Of a stretch of DNA of 10,938 nt, positions 1 through 7,405 are shown piece after piece. The notes beneath the pieces are model-generated. The model did no database searches, was not told where the DNA came from, and worked only from the letters and a program-made list of their open reading frames with translations. The stretch spans positions 1 through 10,938 of the forward strand of contig JAUXAK010000014.1 of the NCBI GenBank assembly GCA_030619955.1, read 5' to 3'. A program made the position numbers and the translations under genes. Within the stretch, counting starts at the first letter, position 1, and each line of letters starts with the position of its first letter. Source of the DNA: an archaeon (GTDB taxonomy: Archaea > Nanobdellota > Nanobdellia > Pacearchaeales > UBA284).

Positions 1-1
1 A

Positions 2-1036
2 AAGAACTTAGAAGAACTTTTTAAAAGAATAGCTCAAGTATTGAATGTATATAATCTCTCTTATGAAATTATTCTTGTTGATAGTAATAGTCAAGACAAT
101 ACTCTTAAGTTAGCAAAAACTTTAGCTAAAAAATATAAATATCCTATAAGGACTTTTAATACATGGAATCTTGATCTTAGTAATTCAGTTGTTTTTGGAT
201 TCAGGAAAGCAAGAGGCAGCTTAATTGTAGTTATGGATGCTGATCTGCAACATCCTCCAGAGATGCTGCCTAAAATGTTGCACACTTTAGAAAAGAAAAA
301 TGCTGATATTCTTATTGCTTCTAGATTTGTCAAAAGTGCAAGGATTGGTTTTGGTTTTCAAAGACTTTTTGTTTCTAAAGTTTATCGTTTTCTTGCACAT
401 CTTTTTGTTCCTAAAATTTTATATATTAAAGACCCTGCAGCTGGCTTTTTTATTTTTAGAAAAAAAATTTTGAAAAATGTAAAGCTTGAACCTATAGGTT
501 TTAAAATTCTTCTTGAGATTCTTGCAAAAGCACGCTATGATAAAAATAAGGTGATAGAAATCCCTTTTTCATTTAAAGAAAGAAAAAAAGGAAAAAGCAA
601 GTTTAATTTTAAACAGACTTTCATTGCTATCAAACATTTACTTAAACTTGCAAGAAGTAAAAAAGAGCATAAAAGGTTTCTAAAATTTTGTACTGTCGGG
701 GCAAGTGGCCTTATTGTGAATGAAGGTTTGCTATGGTTACTTACAGAGTTTGCTGGTCTTTTTTATCTTGTTTCTAGTGTTATTTCTATAGAAGCTTCTA
801 TACTCTCTAATTTTATCTTAAATGACTTATGGACTTTTAAGAAAGATAGAAAAGGTAAATTTTTAGCTCGCTTAGGAAAATTTAATCTAGCAAGGATATT
901 TGCCTTGATAATTAATTTCGGAATTTTATGGCTGCTTACAGCTCTTGGTTTGCATTATCTTATTTCAAATCTTGTGGGTATTGTTATAGCAACAATTTTC
1001 ACATACTTAAGCAGCTTGTGGTGGGTTTGGAAATGA
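2..1036 (+). CDS. Polyprenyl (dolichyl)-phosphate sugar synthase, GT2 catalytic domain fused to GtrA-type membrane domain; 5' end cut by window
   Basis: Likely transfers a sugar (mannose or glucose) from a nucleotide sugar to dolichyl phosphate on the cytoplasmic face of the membrane. The reading frame is open from base 2 and reads NLEELFKRIAQVLN before a possible TTG at 41. This matches the usual helix between the first two GT2 strands, so the gene starts upstream of the window. Counting from the codon at 41, the GT-A domain covers about residues 1-200. It has the metal and nucleotide motif MDADLQHPPE at 65-74, KDPAAGFFIFR at 130-140, and the basic stretch KERKKGKSKFNF near 179-190. A four-helix GtrA domain follows (about 211-331) with the typical NFILNDLWTF at 257-266. 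This two-domain layout is that of the Pyrococcus furiosus dolichyl-phosphate mannose synthase. One oddity is VDSNSQDNT at 13-21, where relatives usually have VDDxSxDGT. The stop overlaps the next start as ATGA, so the two genes are translationally coupled. Sugar specificity cannot be read from sequence. Confidence 0.9.
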   Translation, partial: KNLEELFKRIAQVLNVYNLSYEIILVDSNSQDNTLKLAKTLAKKYKYPIRTFNTWNLDLSNSVVFGFRKARGSLIVVMDADLQHPPEMLPKMLHTLEKKNADILIASRFVKSARIGFGFQRLFVSKVYRFLAHLFVPKILYIKDPAAGFFIFRKKILKNVKLEPIGFKILLEILAKARYDKNKVIEIPFSFKERKKGKSKFNFKQTFIAIKHLLKLARSKKEHKRFLKFCTVGASGLIVNEGLLWLLTEFAGLFYLVSSVISIEASILSNFILNDLWTFKKDRKGKFLARLGKFNLARIFALIINFGILWLLTALGLHYLISNLVGIVIATIFTYLSSLWWVWK

Positions 1037-2463
1037 AAAGAAAAGAAATGAAAACTAAAATGAAAAGAAAAAAGAAAACTAAAAAAATAAAAAAAGAATT
1101 TCTTTTTATTCTTATTCTTTTGTTAATAGGTTTTTCATTAAGAATTTTTTTAACTACTTGCTATTATTGGGATGAACTTATTTATTTACAACACGCAGAA
1201 ATTTTGTCTGGCAAAGAAAATAATTATAATGAATTTGATTTTAGACCTCCTCTGTTGTCTATTTTAATAGCAGGACTTTATTCACTTTGGCATAATCCTA
1301 TTATTGCTAATATATTTGTTAGTTTACTTGCCACTTTTTCAGCTCTTTTTGCATATCTTGCTGCAAAAGAAATGTTCAATATGAAAGTAGCTATGATTGC
1401 TGCTATTTTACTGGCTTTTTGGCCAATTCATATTTATGTTTCAAAAACACTTTTAGTACATACAACAGCTATATTTTTTGCACTAGCATCTTTATTTTTT
1501 CTTAAAAAAGCTGAAAATAAAAATAAAAAAAATAATAGCTTATTGTTTTTTCTTGCCGGGGTTTTTATTGCTTTTTCTATTTTAACAAGATTCACTTATC
1601 TTATTTTGATTCCACTAATTTTAGTAAACATTGTTTTATTCAGGAAAAAGTATGATATTAAGAAAATATTTTATGGAATAACAGGTATGTTAGTTCTTAT
1701 TCTGCCTTATTTGATCTGGGCTTATGTTAATTATGGAAATGCTTTTCATACATTTAAAACAGCTTCCTTAGTTGTAAGCTGGTCAACAAAACAGCCATGG
1801 CATTTTTATTTAACAAATTCTTGGCTACTTCTTGGTTTGGGAGGTGTTGTTGGTCTAGGTTCTTGGATTTTTTTCAAAATTAAGGATAAAAAAATAACTA
1901 AAGAAGAGATTTTCTTGTTAGCATGGTTTCTGATTCCATTAGTGTATCTTAGTTTTATGGTGCACAAAGAAGTAAGATTTTTAATGGTGATATTAATACC
2001 AACAATCTTTCTTTCATCAGTGGGTTTTAAAAATTTATTTGAGAAAATTAGAAATAAGAAGGTTATTTTACTTTTGTTTCTTGTTATAATTTTAATTCCT
2101 CTATTTTCTTTTTTTTATTCCCCTTATATTAGAACTTGTGATTCAGATGCACAAAGGGCTTCGAGCTGGATTATGGAAAATACAGACAAAACAGGCATAA
2201 TCTATGCACAAGAGGAATTTACAGCTTTGGCATATTACACAGACAGGAAGATTATTCTTGCACCTTTTAATAAAACTAGATTTTTTGATACAACAGCAGA
2301 TTACATGGCTTATCCAGGTTATTATATTTATTTTGAAAAACAAAATAAAACTGAGACCTTTCCTAAAATACAAGAACTTGAACAAGATTCAAGATTTGAT
2401 TTAGTTGAAATAATAAAAAATAAAGAGAGAGTTTATATTTATAACTATGAACCTTTAATATGA
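1033..2463 (+). CDS. GT-C fold membrane glycosyltransferase (PMT_2/ArnT-like or GT22-like)
   Basis: A 476-residue polytopic membrane protein, probably transferring a sugar from a dolichyl-phosphate donor to an acceptor on the outer face of the membrane. I chose the ATG at 1033, which overlaps the TGA of the preceding gene; the frame is open further up to 928, but that part only shadows the GtrA domain. The N-terminus is a very basic cytoplasmic tail (residues 1-22), then a first helix (23-42). The first outer loop holds WDE at 46-48, where GT-C enzymes place their catalytic acid, followed by FDFRPPLLS at 68-76. About ten hydrophobic segments run to residue 361. HKEVRFLMVILIP at 311-323 resembles the HKExRF element of GT22-type and related mannosyltransferases. 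The last 115 residues form a soluble domain beginning SPYIRTCDSDAQRASSWI. The neighbour would supply Dol-P-sugar. The acceptor (protein, glycan or lipid) is unknown, as is the precise CAZy family. Confidence 0.82.
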   Translation: MKRKEMKTKMKRKKKTKKIKKEFLFILILLLIGFSLRIFLTTCYYWDELIYLQHAEILSGKENNYNEFDFRPPLLSILIAGLYSLWHNPIIANIFVSLLATFSALFAYLAAKEMFNMKVAMIAAILLAFWPIHIYVSKTLLVHTTAIFFALASLFFLKKAENKNKKNNSLLFFLAGVFIAFSILTRFTYLILIPLILVNIVLFRKKYDIKKIFYGITGMLVLILPYLIWAYVNYGNAFHTFKTASLVVSWSTKQPWHFYLTNSWLLLGLGGVVGLGSWIFFKIKDKKITKEEIFLLAWFLIPLVYLSFMVHKEVRFLMVILIPTIFLSSVGFKNLFEKIRNKKVILLLFLVIILIPLFSFFYSPYIRTCDSDAQRASSWIMENTDKTGIIYAQEEFTALAYYTDRKIILAPFNKTRFFDTTADYMAYPGYYIYFEKQNKTETFPKIQELEQDSRFDLVEIIKNKERVYIYNYEPLI

Positions 2464-2474
2464 AAAATCCTTAA

Positions 2475-3146
2475 TTAGAAATCTTTTTCAAAATCTTTTC
2501 GAGGATGAAACCCAACATAAATCTTGTCATTTACTATAGTGGTTGGTAAAACTTCAACATGATGCATTTCTTTTAAAGTTTTTACAATTCCTAAACCTAA
2601 ATCACCATCAATTGAATAAACTTTAATTTTTTCATAACCATATTTATCTGCAAAATATTTTAAAACATAACCCTGCTTTTCAGAATCATCAATGTATTCT
2701 GGCTTGTTGCTGTAGAAAAATAGAATTATGATATAATCTTCATTGCATTTTTCAATTCTTTTTTTAATTAATAAATAATGCTGGATTTGTAATAAAGTAT
2801 AAGGTTTTTTAAGTTCAATTACACTTTCATCATTTTTGCCAAACTGGCCTTCAAGCAATATGAGCCTTGTTTCAAGATTATCTATCCTCTCTCCAATAAC
2901 ATAGAGAAAAGATGTGCCGCAGGGATTATATTCTCCTAATGCACCCTGTAGTTCAAGATCAAGGAATTCTAACCTCATGTTCTCTGTAGTGCTTCTAATG
3001 CCACTCATTCTGCCTGATGTAATAGCATAACCAATTAAGATTCCAATAATAAAAAAAAGTGTAGCAAGTGCAAAAGTTGTTAAATATCTATGTCCTATAT
3101 TGTTAGTGCTTCTGTTGCTGTTTTTCTTATTTTTATTTTTTTTCAT
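2475..3146 (-). CDS. Membrane-anchored thioredoxin-fold-like protein without CxxC, unknown function
   Basis: A 223-residue protein with a basic, Asn/Lys-rich head (1-20), one transmembrane helix (about 22-44) and the rest probably outside the cell. Residues 50-130 are largely helical and may form a coiled coil or hairpin (RIDNLETRLILLEGQFGK). From 137 on it looks like a thioredoxin fold: a hydrophobic strand YIIILFFYS, a helix with FADKYGYEKIKVYSID, and VEVLPTTIVND at 197-207. There the Pro201-Thr-Thr sits where thioredoxins carry the cis-proline. The active-site CxxC expected just after the first strand is absent (YSNKPEYIDDSE). The only cysteines are Cys76 and Cys134. It is convergent with the glycosyltransferase gene (11-base gap) and follows the pilus genes after 99 bases, with its own TATA-like signal. 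It might be a structural or chaperone-like partner of the pilus or secretion machine. That is inference; I recognise no named family. Confidence 0.7.
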   Translation of the reverse strand: MKKNKNKKNSNRSTNNIGHRYLTTFALATLFFIIGILIGYAITSGRMSGIRSTTENMRLEFLDLELQGALGEYNPCGTSFLYVIGERIDNLETRLILLEGQFGKNDESVIELKKPYTLLQIQHYLLIKKRIEKCNEDYIIILFFYSNKPEYIDDSEKQGYVLKYFADKYGYEKIKVYSIDGDLGLGIVKTLKEMHHVEVLPTTIVNDKIYVGFHPRKDFEKDF

Positions 3147-3176
3147 CTTTTATAAGTAGAATAAATAATGAATAGG

Positions 3177-3194
3177 TAATTTATAAAAATTTAT
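3177..3194 (-). promoter_or_regulatory. Candidate TATA box for the thioredoxin-like gene
   Basis: Read on the minus strand this is AAATTTTTATAAATTACC, with the TATA-like core about 36 bases before the ATG at 3146. With the usual archaeal spacing, transcription would start about 10 bases before the start codon, giving a very short leader. A second A/T-rich TATA-like block lies further up (3198-3222). In such AT-rich DNA either could be chance. Confidence 0.4.
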
Positions 3195-3245
3195 GCCTTT
3201 AAAATTATATTTTAAATAGATAAGGTTAAAAATCTAAAATGAAGA

Positions 3246-4085
3246 TTAAAGCAAAGCTCTTACTGTTGTGACAATTACATAAGTTAAGATAAACAAGATA
3301 AGGGAATGTTTTATTCCATAACGCACTGAACCCTGGCTTAGTTTGCCTATAACAAGTCCAGCAAAGGCAGATTGCACTAAAAGAAGTATAAAAAAAGAAC
3401 GTTCAATTATCTCAGTGATATTATCACCACCTGCCATTCCACTGCCTGTTATGCCCAGACCAGCACTTTTAACTTCAGTTCCTGTTAATGAGCCTGCAAT
3501 CAAGGGCATGAATTTGATTTCCACAAAAAGCATTATAACTATAAAAATTAAGAAAATTATGTAGCCCTGAACTATCATCCCATAAACTTTTGCCTGCCTT
3601 TCTTTTTTTAAATCTTCTATTTCAGAAACACTTTTTGTAACAGCATCAAGTACACTGCCTATTTCACCACCAGAAGTTTCAGCTTCAATTATAAGTTCAA
3701 TGCTTCTTGAAATAACCTTGTTTTTTATATCAGCTGCAAAAGTTCTTAGTGCTTGTCTGACTGGAATTGCTAATGCAATTTGGTTTGCCAACTTTTTTAT
3801 GTTTGGTGTTAAACTTGCATAATCTTTGTCTGATACATTTATAATGCTTCTTGAAATTGGAGTGCCAGCTTTTACACTTCCAACTAAATTTCTGGCAAAT
3901 TCAAGGAACATTTTTTCTTTTTCCTTCTCACGTCCAGCTTCTGTAATCAAGGAAATTAAAAAAGGCAATACAGAGATAATAATGGCTATGCCTAATAAAA
4001 CATAAAACAACTTTTTAAATAAAATAAAACCAAGAATTACTATCACAATACCTATAAAAATTGCAATAATATTTATTTTTTTCAT
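3246..4085 (-). CDS. Type II/IV secretion platform protein, single F domain (TadC/second-half FlaJ-like)
   Basis: A 279-residue integral membrane protein of the T2SSF/FlaJ/TadC family, which forms the inner-membrane platform on which the ATPase acts to assemble pilins. Two helices open the protein (about 4-23 and 26-46). A cytoplasmic F domain spans roughly 55-168 with FARNLVGSVKAGTPISRSI at 63-81 and AETSGGEIGSVLDAV at 135-149, both characteristic of this family. Helices follow at about 170-190, 229-249 and 260-277, with a Gly-rich outer loop between (GLGITGSGMAGG). It carries only one F domain, so it is half the size of archaeal flagellar FlaJ/ArlJ; the other half is the preceding gene. An in-frame TAA lies six codons before the ATG at 4085, which fixes the start to this region. 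The linker to the upstream gene is 80 bases and purine-rich in the mRNA, with no clear Shine-Dalgarno. Confidence 0.88.
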   Translation of the reverse strand: MKKINIIAIFIGIVIVILGFILFKKLFYVLLGIAIIISVLPFLISLITEAGREKEKEKMFLEFARNLVGSVKAGTPISRSIINVSDKDYASLTPNIKKLANQIALAIPVRQALRTFAADIKNKVISRSIELIIEAETSGGEIGSVLDAVTKSVSEIEDLKKERQAKVYGMIVQGYIIFLIFIVIMLFVEIKFMPLIAGSLTGTEVKSAGLGITGSGMAGGDNITEIIERSFFILLLVQSAFAGLVIGKLSQGSVRYGIKHSLILFILTYVIVTTVRALL

Positions 4086-4165
4086 CTTTTCTTCTTTGCT
4101 TTATTTTTTCTTCTCTTTTAATTTCTTTAATTCTTTTATTTTTCTCTTTATTTTTTGTTTTTTAT

Positions 4166-5431
4166 TTAAGCTTCAGGTTGTGTGAAACGTAAAAATAATA
4201 AAAATATGATATTAAGTAAGGCAATTATAACAATGCCTATGTTTGCAATAGCTGAAACACTCATGCCCAGAAAAGTAGTGCCCATTACTGATACTATTGC
4301 TAAAAGCAGCATAAAAATTAGGGGGGCAGCTATAAGTAATGCAGTATAAATATCAGAGTACATGCCAATGACAGTGGAATATCTTTCTCGGGAAAGCTTA
4401 TAATCAAGCAATGTGTTTTTAGCTTTTTCATTTAAATAAAGAGTTAAATTGCCACCTGTTGTTATTGTAGTGGCCATGCCATTAAGCAAGTCAGCAAACT
4501 TTCTGCTTGGTGTTGTTTTTGAAACATTTTTTAATGCAGTACTTAAATCATAGCCATAAATATTGATTTGATTTACAATTTTTCTAATTTCAGCACCAAC
4601 TGCCTCATATTCTTTAGCAAGGGCCATTATAGAAAAGATTCTTGATGGCTCTATTTTACTTGAAGCTATTGCTGCCATGTGGGATATTGCAAAAGGCAGC
4701 TCTGCATTTATCTTCCTTTTAGTTGAAGAAACAACACTTGAAGGATAACTTAGAACTAGAAAAAAAGTAATTATTGGCAGAATAACCACAATTAGAATTT
4801 TTACCCATATAGTTACAGGCAAAATAAAAGCAGCAAGAGAAAGTATAAAAACAAGAAATGTGAAAAATAAAATCATGGATATGTATGTGCTCAACATATA
4901 GGCCATATTTGCTTTGCGCAAATCTTTTTTTACGCTTTTAAAAAAATTTGTTTTTGAAAGTTTTATTGATGTGTTATAAAAAATTTTATTTGAAAAAGAA
5001 GCAATAAAAGAGGGTTTAATCAGTTTTACCTCAACCTTTTCTTTTTCTTTAATAATTTTCTTCATCTTTATTTTCTTTAACATCTTTTTTTCAATTCCCA
5101 AGTCATGCAAAAAACGTGCTTTGCTTTTTTTGTCTATATAAACAGGGCCTGTGGCAGTTACAATTCTTTCAGTAATTTTTGGTTTGGCCTTTTCTTTAAC
5201 AATCTTCTTCAAAGATATTTGTATTTCTTTGATAACTGGTGTTACTGACTCATTAAGTAGCACAAGTTGATCAATTAAACCTGGACTTGAACTTTCAATT
5301 AAAGTTTTTTCTTCATCTTTAGCTATAGAATAAGATGCTGCAAGTGCAGCTAAATCTTTTAAAATTCTTTTACTTTTTTGTAAATTAGCTTTTATTAAGA
5401 TTATTTGATTTTGAGACTGGTTTCTTACCAT
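4166..5431 (-). CDS. Type II/IV secretion platform protein, N-terminal soluble region plus F domain (TadB/first-half FlaJ-like)
   Basis: A 421-residue membrane protein, partner of the next gene in the pilus platform. Residues 1-80 are polar and helical. Residues 90-130 carry ITERIVTATGPVYIDKKSKARFLHDLGIEKKMLKKI, split here as two blocks: ITERIVTATGPVYID and KKSKARFLHDLGIEKKML. This is a cytoplasmic segment that probably contacts the ATPase or partner. Helices lie at about 180-203 and 208-229. The F domain spans roughly 242-355, with AELPFAISHMAAIASSKIEP (243-262), a family signature, and MATTITTGGNLTLYL (319-333). Helices at 360-384 and 395-415 end the protein. Like bacterial TadB/TadC and archaeal Epd-type systems, the platform is encoded as two proteins. 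The pair probably forms a heterodimeric counterpart of a two-domain FlaJ. The gene starts 30 bases after the small coiled-coil gene and has no evident Shine-Dalgarno, only an A-rich leader. Confidence 0.88.
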   Translation of the reverse strand: MVRNQSQNQIILIKANLQKSKRILKDLAALAASYSIAKDEEKTLIESSSPGLIDQLVLLNESVTPVIKEIQISLKKIVKEKAKPKITERIVTATGPVYIDKKSKARFLHDLGIEKKMLKKIKMKKIIKEKEKVEVKLIKPSFIASFSNKIFYNTSIKLSKTNFFKSVKKDLRKANMAYMLSTYISMILFFTFLVFILSLAAFILPVTIWVKILIVVILPIITFFLVLSYPSSVVSSTKRKINAELPFAISHMAAIASSKIEPSRIFSIMALAKEYEAVGAEIRKIVNQINIYGYDLSTALKNVSKTTPSRKFADLLNGMATTITTGGNLTLYLNEKAKNTLLDYKLSRERYSTVIGMYSDIYTALLIAAPLIFMLLLAIVSVMGTTFLGMSVSAIANIGIVIIALLNIIFLLFLRFTQPEA

Positions 5432-5461
5432 TTTTTATTTTTGACTTTTTATTTTTTTATT

Positions 5462-5638
5462 TCAGCTCATCTTAATCAAAGTTTTTTTAATCTCATTATT
5501 TAAATTTAGTAATTCTTTTTTTAATTGTTCAATCTTCTCTTTATCCTCAAGTCTAAGAGCTTGTTCAAGGGAAAAAGCAGCTTCTTGTGATGATAAAACA
5601 AGCTGCATTAGAAAAGTTATTTTATCTTGAGATATCAT
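5462..5638 (-). CDS. Small charged coiled-coil protein in the pilus operon (58 residues)
   Basis: A short gene read on the minus strand from ATG at 5638 to TGA at 5462. The protein begins MISQDKITFLMQLVLSSQEA and ends NEIKKTLIKMS. It has no membrane segment or cysteine. Heptad-like spacing of Leu/Ile/Ala runs through LVLSSQEAAFSLEQALRLED and KIEQLKKELLNLNNEI, indicating two amphipathic helices, probably a helical hairpin or a dimeric coiled coil. It sits between the ATPase (50-base gap) and the first platform gene (30-base gap) on the same strand, so it is very probably co-transcribed and may bridge or regulate these two. The uninterrupted frame, the compact fit between neighbours and the biased coiled-coil composition argue that it is real. 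I do not recognise a named family. Function as an adaptor is inference. Confidence 0.72.
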   Translation of the reverse strand: MISQDKITFLMQLVLSSQEAAFSLEQALRLEDKEKIEQLKKELLNLNNEIKKTLIKMS

Positions 5639-5688
5639 TCTAAACTTTTTTTAATTTTTTCTTTCTTTTTCTTCTGTTCTGCTTCTTT

Positions 5689-7290
5689 CTATTTTTTTCT
5701 GCTTATCCTTCTTTTTCTTACTTCTCTAGCTTCTCTTGGCAGATATTTAGCAAGCACTGCTGTAGGATTTTTATAATAATCATTTATTATCTTTTGTACT
5801 GTTGCAAAATCATAAACACGGTTTTTATAAAGGGTAAAAAGTAATTTTGTTCTAAGTTCAAATTCTTTAACTAGTTGTTCCCTTGTTAAACCATATCTTT
5901 TACATATTTTTTCAAAAACCTTGCTTTCAGTTTTAAAATAAAAATTATCTTCAGATGGATTCCAAACAAAAGGTGTGTTTGTTACAGCTATTCCTTCTGA
6001 TGTAACATCAATTATCTCAATAATCTCTCGCAAACGTCTTGTTTCTTGTTTATCTACAATAGCATGAGTCATGACTACAATAGCATCTAAAACATTAACA
6101 AGAGCAGGATTTAACTCAATGGGGGGTGTTTCTAAACGTCTGATTACAGTTTCAACTGAGTCAGCATGCATTGTGCTCAAACTTGGATGGCCTGCTGCCA
6201 TTCCCTGAAACATTACAAAAGCTTCTTTGCCCCTGACTTCTCCGACAATAACATAATCAGGATTTTGTCTAAAAGATTCTTTAAGCAAAGTAAACATGTC
6301 TATTGCACCTGCTCCTGCAAGACCAGCTCGAGCTACACTTGGAAGCCAATTTTCTCTTGGTAAACTAAGCTCTCTAGTGTCTTCTATTGATACAACCCTA
6401 GCTTCAGGTGGAATAAAAAAAGCCAATGCATTTAACATTGAGGTTTTTCCACTGCCAGTTCCTCCTGTGACAAGCACATTACATTTATACTGCATAAGTA
6501 ACCAAAAATATGCAAGCATTTCAGGACTTAGAGTATTCATACTAATAAGCTGAACAGGTGTCCAAGGAACTTTTGTAAATTTTCTTATTGTAAAAGTAGG
6601 CCCTCTTGATGTTATTTCAGTTGTGTATGTTGCATTCACTCTAGATCCATCAGGAAGTGTGCCATCAAGCAAAGGAGTGGCATAAGAAACATATCTACCA
6701 CATCTTTGAGCAAGTTTTTCAACAAAGCTTGCTAATCCTTTCATGTCTTTATAAACAAGATTAGTTCTCATATTCCTGTATAAGCGGTGAACAATATAAA
6801 CAGGTGTATTAATACCATTACATTCTATGTCTTCAATAAAAAAATCTCTGAGCAAGGATTCAATTTCATTTAAGCCTATAAAATCACGATAAAGATAATA
6901 AAAAATTCTAGAATAACTTTCTTCACTTAGACTTCTGCATAGTTCACTTAAAAGCAGCTTGGCCATTTTATCAATATACTCAAGCAAAGCTTCTTGTGTT
7001 TTTTCAACAACAGCCCCTAAATTAATAAGTTCCAGCATTCCTGCTTTAATTTCTTTGAGTGTTCTAGATTCAAAGCTATTTAACAAAGGCTCTTCAATAT
7101 CATAAACAACTTCTCCGATTTTAGCATCCCAGTGAATATGAGCAGTAACAAAAGGATCAATCAAAACATAACGTAAATTTATTTTTGTTTTATTCTCTAT
7201 TTTATGCAGAGGAGGAATTTCAGGAAGTATATTAATAGGAGGATGCTCAACTCTTGCTTTTGGTGCTGTAGGCGGTAATGGTAATGGCAT
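5689..7290 (-). CDS. Type II/IV secretion system (pilus/archaellum-type) ATPase, FlaI/TadA (GspE) family
   Basis: A 533-residue cytoplasmic hexameric ATPase that powers assembly of pilin-like filaments or secretion through the two platform proteins downstream. An N-terminal Pro-rich segment (1-30) precedes the N-terminal domain (40-240). The catalytic core holds the Walker A motif VTGGTGSGKTS at 274-284 (Lys282), the Asp box SIEDTREL at 301-308 (Glu303), the Walker B region PDYVIVGEVRG at 344-354 (Glu351), and the His box AAGHPSLSTMHAD at 365-377. The C-terminus ends in a very basic tail (REVRKRRISRKK). Length and motif order agree with archaeal FlaI/ArlI and TadA proteins, and all catalytic residues are present. 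The start ATG at 7290 has GAGGT 16 bases upstream, a rather distant Shine-Dalgarno. It heads the run of pilus genes. Nothing here says whether the product is a pilus, adhesin or protein-secretion machine, since no clear pilin gene or prepilin peptidase lies in the window. Confidence 0.95.
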   Translation of the reverse strand: MPLPLPPTAPKARVEHPPINILPEIPPLHKIENKTKINLRYVLIDPFVTAHIHWDAKIGEVVYDIEEPLLNSFESRTLKEIKAGMLELINLGAVVEKTQEALLEYIDKMAKLLLSELCRSLSEESYSRIFYYLYRDFIGLNEIESLLRDFFIEDIECNGINTPVYIVHRLYRNMRTNLVYKDMKGLASFVEKLAQRCGRYVSYATPLLDGTLPDGSRVNATYTTEITSRGPTFTIRKFTKVPWTPVQLISMNTLSPEMLAYFWLLMQYKCNVLVTGGTGSGKTSMLNALAFFIPPEARVVSIEDTRELSLPRENWLPSVARAGLAGAGAIDMFTLLKESFRQNPDYVIVGEVRGKEAFVMFQGMAAGHPSLSTMHADSVETVIRRLETPPIELNPALVNVLDAIVVMTHAIVDKQETRRLREIIEIIDVTSEGIAVTNTPFVWNPSEDNFYFKTESKVFEKICKRYGLTREQLVKEFELRTKLLFTLYKNRVYDFATVQKIINDYYKNPTAVLAKYLPREAREVRKRRISRKK

Positions 7291-7360
7291 TTTTCTTTTT
7301 TATTTAACCTCTTTTTTGTTTTTATTTTTCAGTTTTCAATTTTTTCTTTATTGCAATGTA

Positions 7361-7370
7361 AAATATATAT
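7361..7370 (-). promoter_or_regulatory. Candidate TATA box for the pilus operon
   Basis: On the minus strand this reads ATATATATTT, about 75 bases before the ATPase start, in the 115-base gap after the DUF3795 gene. Transcription would start near 7338, leaving a leader of about 48 bases that includes GAGGT at 7307-7311. A second TATA-like block (TTTAAATATC) lies near 7386-7395. Read-through from the ribosomal genes is also possible. Confidence 0.4.
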
Positions 7371-7405
7371 TCAAAAAGAAGAATGATATTTAAATTTAAC
7401 GAAAA

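Noticed and set aside
928..1032. Possible upstream extension of the GT-C glycosyltransferase to an ATG at 928
   Set aside because: The extra 35 residues overlap the GtrA domain of the preceding gene and look like an out-of-frame shadow. The ATG at 1033 gives a typical basic N-terminus and an ATGA overlap.
6166..6553. Plus-strand frames opposite the ATPase catalytic core
   Set aside because: They are antisense shadows of the Walker and His-box region; the ATPase frame is fully supported.
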